A stretch of DNA of 53,511 nt, taken from assembly GCA_958347955.1 (NCBI GenBank), contig CATVXH010000014.1, forward strand, positions 1-53,511, in the 5' to 3' direction. The first letter of the stretch is position 1. The number at the start of each line of letters is the position of its first letter. The translations under genes and the position numbers were made by a program. Of the stretch, positions 51,951 through 53,511 are shown piece by piece. The stretch comes from an uncultured Sutterella sp. GTDB taxonomy: Bacteria > Pseudomonadota > Gammaproteobacteria > Burkholderiales > Burkholderiaceae_F. A model generated the notes under the pieces. The model did not search any database and had not been told where the DNA came from. It saw nothing but the letters and a program-made list of their open reading frames with translations.

Positions 51951-52179
51951 CAGACGGAACTTCCTTTTTCTCTTCTTCCAGATGAGCAAAAAGTTGTTGG
52001 GCCAGCTTGTCAGCTTCGCTTTCGTTTGTCTGAGCATAAGAATTCCCATGAATGACATAGGAATCACTGGCCCATTCACCTAAATCGATGAGTTTACAGC
52101 GTTCGCTGCAGAAAGGCCGCCAAGGATTTTTTTCTGACCATTCCACGGGTTTCTTACAAGTTGGACATTGAACAATCAT
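51943..52179 (-). CDS. yacG: DNA gyrase inhibitor YacG
   Basis: A 78-residue zinc protein. The four-Cys site is CPTCKKPVEW followed by FCSERCKLIDLGEWA, which is the YacG signature; the C-terminal tail is acidic. In E. coli it binds the GyrB C-terminal part and inhibits gyrase. It overlaps coaE by four bases (ATGA-type), and its 3' end overlaps the Nudix gene. Confidence 0.93.
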   Translation of the reverse strand: MIVQCPTCKKPVEWSEKNPWRPFCSERCKLIDLGEWASDSYVIHGNSYAQTNESEADKLAQQLFAHLEEEKKEVPSAK

Positions 52180-52805
52180 ACGGGCTCTCCTGCTTTGGGT
52201 GATTGGCGCGCCATATTGAGGTAAAAATCATGCAGACGTTTAACTTGTTGGGTTAAGGCTTCTATTGTGGATTCATTAACAATGACCTCATTGGCAATCG
52301 CTTTTCGGGCTTCCCGTGAGGCCTGTGTGGCAATAATGGCCGAGACTTGTTCGCGTGTCATTCCTGAACGAGCCATCACGCGTTCGATTTGAGTCTGCAC
52401 CTCACAATCAATGACGAGAATTCGGTCGCATCGGTTAATCCATTGGACACTTTCAGCCAAAAGCGGAACGACAAGCACAACATAGGGCGCGTCGGAGTGT
52501 TGCGCAATCGATGCCATTGTGACATTGGCAATAAGTGGGTGAAGAATGGCCTCAAGTTTTTGTTTGGCCTGAGGATTCCTAAAAACCAGTTCGCGCATTT
52601 TGGCGCGATCCAGCTTTCCGGAAGGATCAATCATTTCATCTCCAAAAGCTTCACGGATAGCGGGAATTGCTAAACCGTTGGGTGCCGTTACGGCATGGCT
52701 GATGAGATCGGTGTCAATAACTGGTACGCCTAACGCCTCAAAAGTGTTACTTACTTGTGTTTTTCCGGAACCGATGCCGCCGGTCAAACCGACAATCCAT
52801 GTCAT
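52176..52805 (-). CDS. coaE: Dephospho-CoA kinase
   Basis: A 209-residue P-loop kinase, last step of coenzyme A synthesis. Walker A GLTGGIGSGKTQVS at the start, then DTDLISHAV, LDRAKMRELVFRNPQAK and VVPLLAES, and RSGMTREQV of the lid region. It is normal in length and translationally linked to yacG. Usually pilD lies upstream in this order; here an IS605-type element starts about 150 bases upstream. Confidence 0.95.
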   Translation of the reverse strand: MTWIVGLTGGIGSGKTQVSNTFEALGVPVIDTDLISHAVTAPNGLAIPAIREAFGDEMIDPSGKLDRAKMRELVFRNPQAKQKLEAILHPLIANVTMASIAQHSDAPYVVLVVPLLAESVQWINRCDRILVIDCEVQTQIERVMARSGMTREQVSAIIATQASREARKAIANEVIVNESTIEALTQQVKRLHDFYLNMARQSPKAGEPV

Positions 52806-52839
52806 GAGAAGCCCTTATACAAATGTTTTAATCCGTAAG

Positions 52840-52845
52840 ATTATA
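52840..52845 (-). promoter_or_regulatory. -10 box of a probable coaE promoter
   Basis: A perfect TATAAT on the reverse strand lies 35 bases before the coaE start. A clear -35 is missing. It would let coaE be expressed independently of the insertion element upstream. Confidence 0.45.
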
Positions 52846-52959
52846 CGTTCTAAAAGATCTGCCATGACATGTAACCTTGCTTTTTATTGAAACCTAAGGA
52901 ACTTGCTTTATTTTTTAAAAAGCTTTCAATTTTTTAGCTTTACCACTAGTTCCGTAAAG

Positions 52960-53006
52960 CCCCGTCATTGATGTCGGGGATATAAGGAACGCCGATGATA
53001 ATCGGC
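52960..53006. mobile_element. Subterminal hairpins of an IS200/IS605-type element
   Basis: Two hairpins lie at the 3' side of tnpA: CCCCG...CGGGG (52960-52979, one mismatch in the inner stem) and GCCGAT/ATCGGC (52991-53006, loop GATA). IS200/IS605 ends carry such structures, which TnpA recognises as single-stranded DNA. The second overlaps the tnpA stop codon. The exact element end is not resolved. Confidence 0.55.
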
Positions 53007-53419
53007 TACCGGGGCGTGTTTTGCTGTTCAATGTACTGCTTAATGATGGATAAAGGCGCGCCTCCGCAGCTCGCCGCAAAGTACGATGGAGACCACAGGG
53101 CTCCCTTCCAGAGCTGCTTTTGGATGCTCTCGTGCCCCTTTCGACGGATCATTCGACTCGATACTCCCTTGAGGCTGTTGACCAATTTCGCCACCGACAC
53201 TTTCGGCGGATACGTCACCAACAGGTGGACATGATCGTTTTCTCCATCAAACTCCACCAACTCACTTTCAAAATCTCGACACACCGAATCAAAGGTCTCT
53301 CTTAAATCGGCCAAAATCTCTTTTGTGAACACATCCCTTCGGTACTTTGTCACAAAGACCAAGTGAACATGCATCTGAAAAACACAGTGTCTGCCGTGCC
53401 GAATATCGCCCTCTTGCAT
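53006..53419 (-). CDS. tnpA: IS200/IS605-family transposase TnpA (Y1 HUH)
   Basis: A 137-residue Y1 transposase that cuts and joins single-stranded DNA. RHCVFQMHVHLVFVTKYRR is the family start, the HUH motif is His63-Val-His65 in NDHVHLLV, and the catalytic Tyr129 is in IIKQYIEQQ after SYFAASCGGAP. Full length, no break. GGGAG precedes ATG 53419; a longer reading to 53509 runs into the divergent tnpB and is rejected. Confidence 0.93.
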   Translation of the reverse strand: MQEGDIRHGRHCVFQMHVHLVFVTKYRRDVFTKEILADLRETFDSVCRDFESELVEFDGENDHVHLLVTYPPKVSVAKLVNSLKGVSSRMIRRKGHESIQKQLWKGALWSPSYFAASCGGAPLSIIKQYIEQQNTPR

Positions 53420-53458
53420 CTTGAATTCTCCCTCATAGACCAAGTAAAATTCTACCCC

Positions 53459-53511
53459 ATGTTGTTCCGTCAAGGCTTTCTCTTCAAACTCAAACCCAAT
53501 GGCCGACAAGC
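53459..53511 (+). CDS. tnpB: IS605-type TnpB nuclease (first 17 codons, cut by the window edge)
   Basis: An ATG at 53459 on the forward strand opens MLFRQGFLFKLKPNGRQ, which matches the usual TnpB start (hydrophobic residue, F-K-x-x-L-x-P, then Q). It is divergent from tnpA at 39 bases, the arrangement of IS605. TnpB is an RNA-guided nuclease ancestral to Cas12; its guide (omega) RNA would lie at the far end beyond this window. Confidence is limited by length. Confidence 0.65.
   Translation, partial: MLFRQGFLFKLKPNGRQ

Noticed and set aside
53420..53509. 30-residue N-terminal extension of TnpA
   Set aside because: It is antisense to the tnpB start, and TnpA proteins begin near MQEGDIRHGRH with a ribosome site.

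Overview
The window reads as a chromosomal segment from a beta-proteobacterium of the Burkholderiales, most likely a gut-associated Sutterellaceae (Parasutterella/Sutterella-like). This is inferred from gene order (purM | hda - HAD phosphatase - pcnB - folK; mraZ to lpxC; DciA - secA - Nudix - yacG - coaE), the MurE-MurF fusion, the moderate GC content, and the anaerobic cargo (FdhH-like ferredoxin/cytochrome b pair, FeoAB, an FNR-like site in front of a dicarboxylate carrier). No database search was possible, so the taxon is inference.

Layout. 1-3840: divergent partial purM, then hda, a HAD-IB phosphatase, pcnB and folK. 3909-4178: a consensus sigma70 promoter, tRNA-Val(CAC), tRNA-Leu(CAA) and a terminator. 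4251-4651: a small exported charged protein whose signal peptide and body lie in different frames, with a slippery heptamer at the junction. 4825-6434: Tat-exported ferredoxin plus membrane cytochrome b. 6487-11429: reverse-strand M20 peptidase, aldehyde dehydrogenase, exported flavodoxin and a DUF134-NifX-like regulator with its own palindrome. 11826-17377: DASS transporter, PPK2, a MarR/cupin pair sharing an operator, an MFS protein and a CreA lipoprotein. 17484-17506: two inverted DnaA-box-like sites. 17585-20539: a tandem-repeat secreted protein, hemL, and a PagP-OmpW double-barrel fusion. 20834-21146: RNase P RNA. 21431-24276: feoB, feoA and a second feoA-like gene under a Fur-like site. 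24627-28248: MscS-type channel and ADP-forming acyl-CoA synthetase.

28611-46867 is a compact division and cell-wall (dcw) cluster: mraZ, rsmH, ftsL, ftsI, murE-murF fusion, mraY, murD, ftsW, murG, murC, ddl, ftsQ, ftsA, ftsZ, lpxC. Many genes overlap by four bases, which implies translational coupling. It supplies peptidoglycan precursors from UDP-MurNAc through lipid II, the septal synthase and flippase-like protein, and the Z-ring. FtsZ lacks the usual D-x-P-x-F-L-R tail and FtsA looks divergent. After it come a LysE exporter, DciA (helicase loader, reverse strand), secA, a Nudix/ThiE-like fusion, yacG and coaE. The right edge cuts an IS605-type element: complete tnpA on the reverse strand and the first codons of a divergent tnpB.

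The most unusual items are the PagP-OmpW fusion, the possible -1 frameshift gene at 4251-4651, the noncanonical FtsZ tail, and several small self-contained regulatory circuits (MarR/cupin, DUF134 palindrome, FNR-like site).
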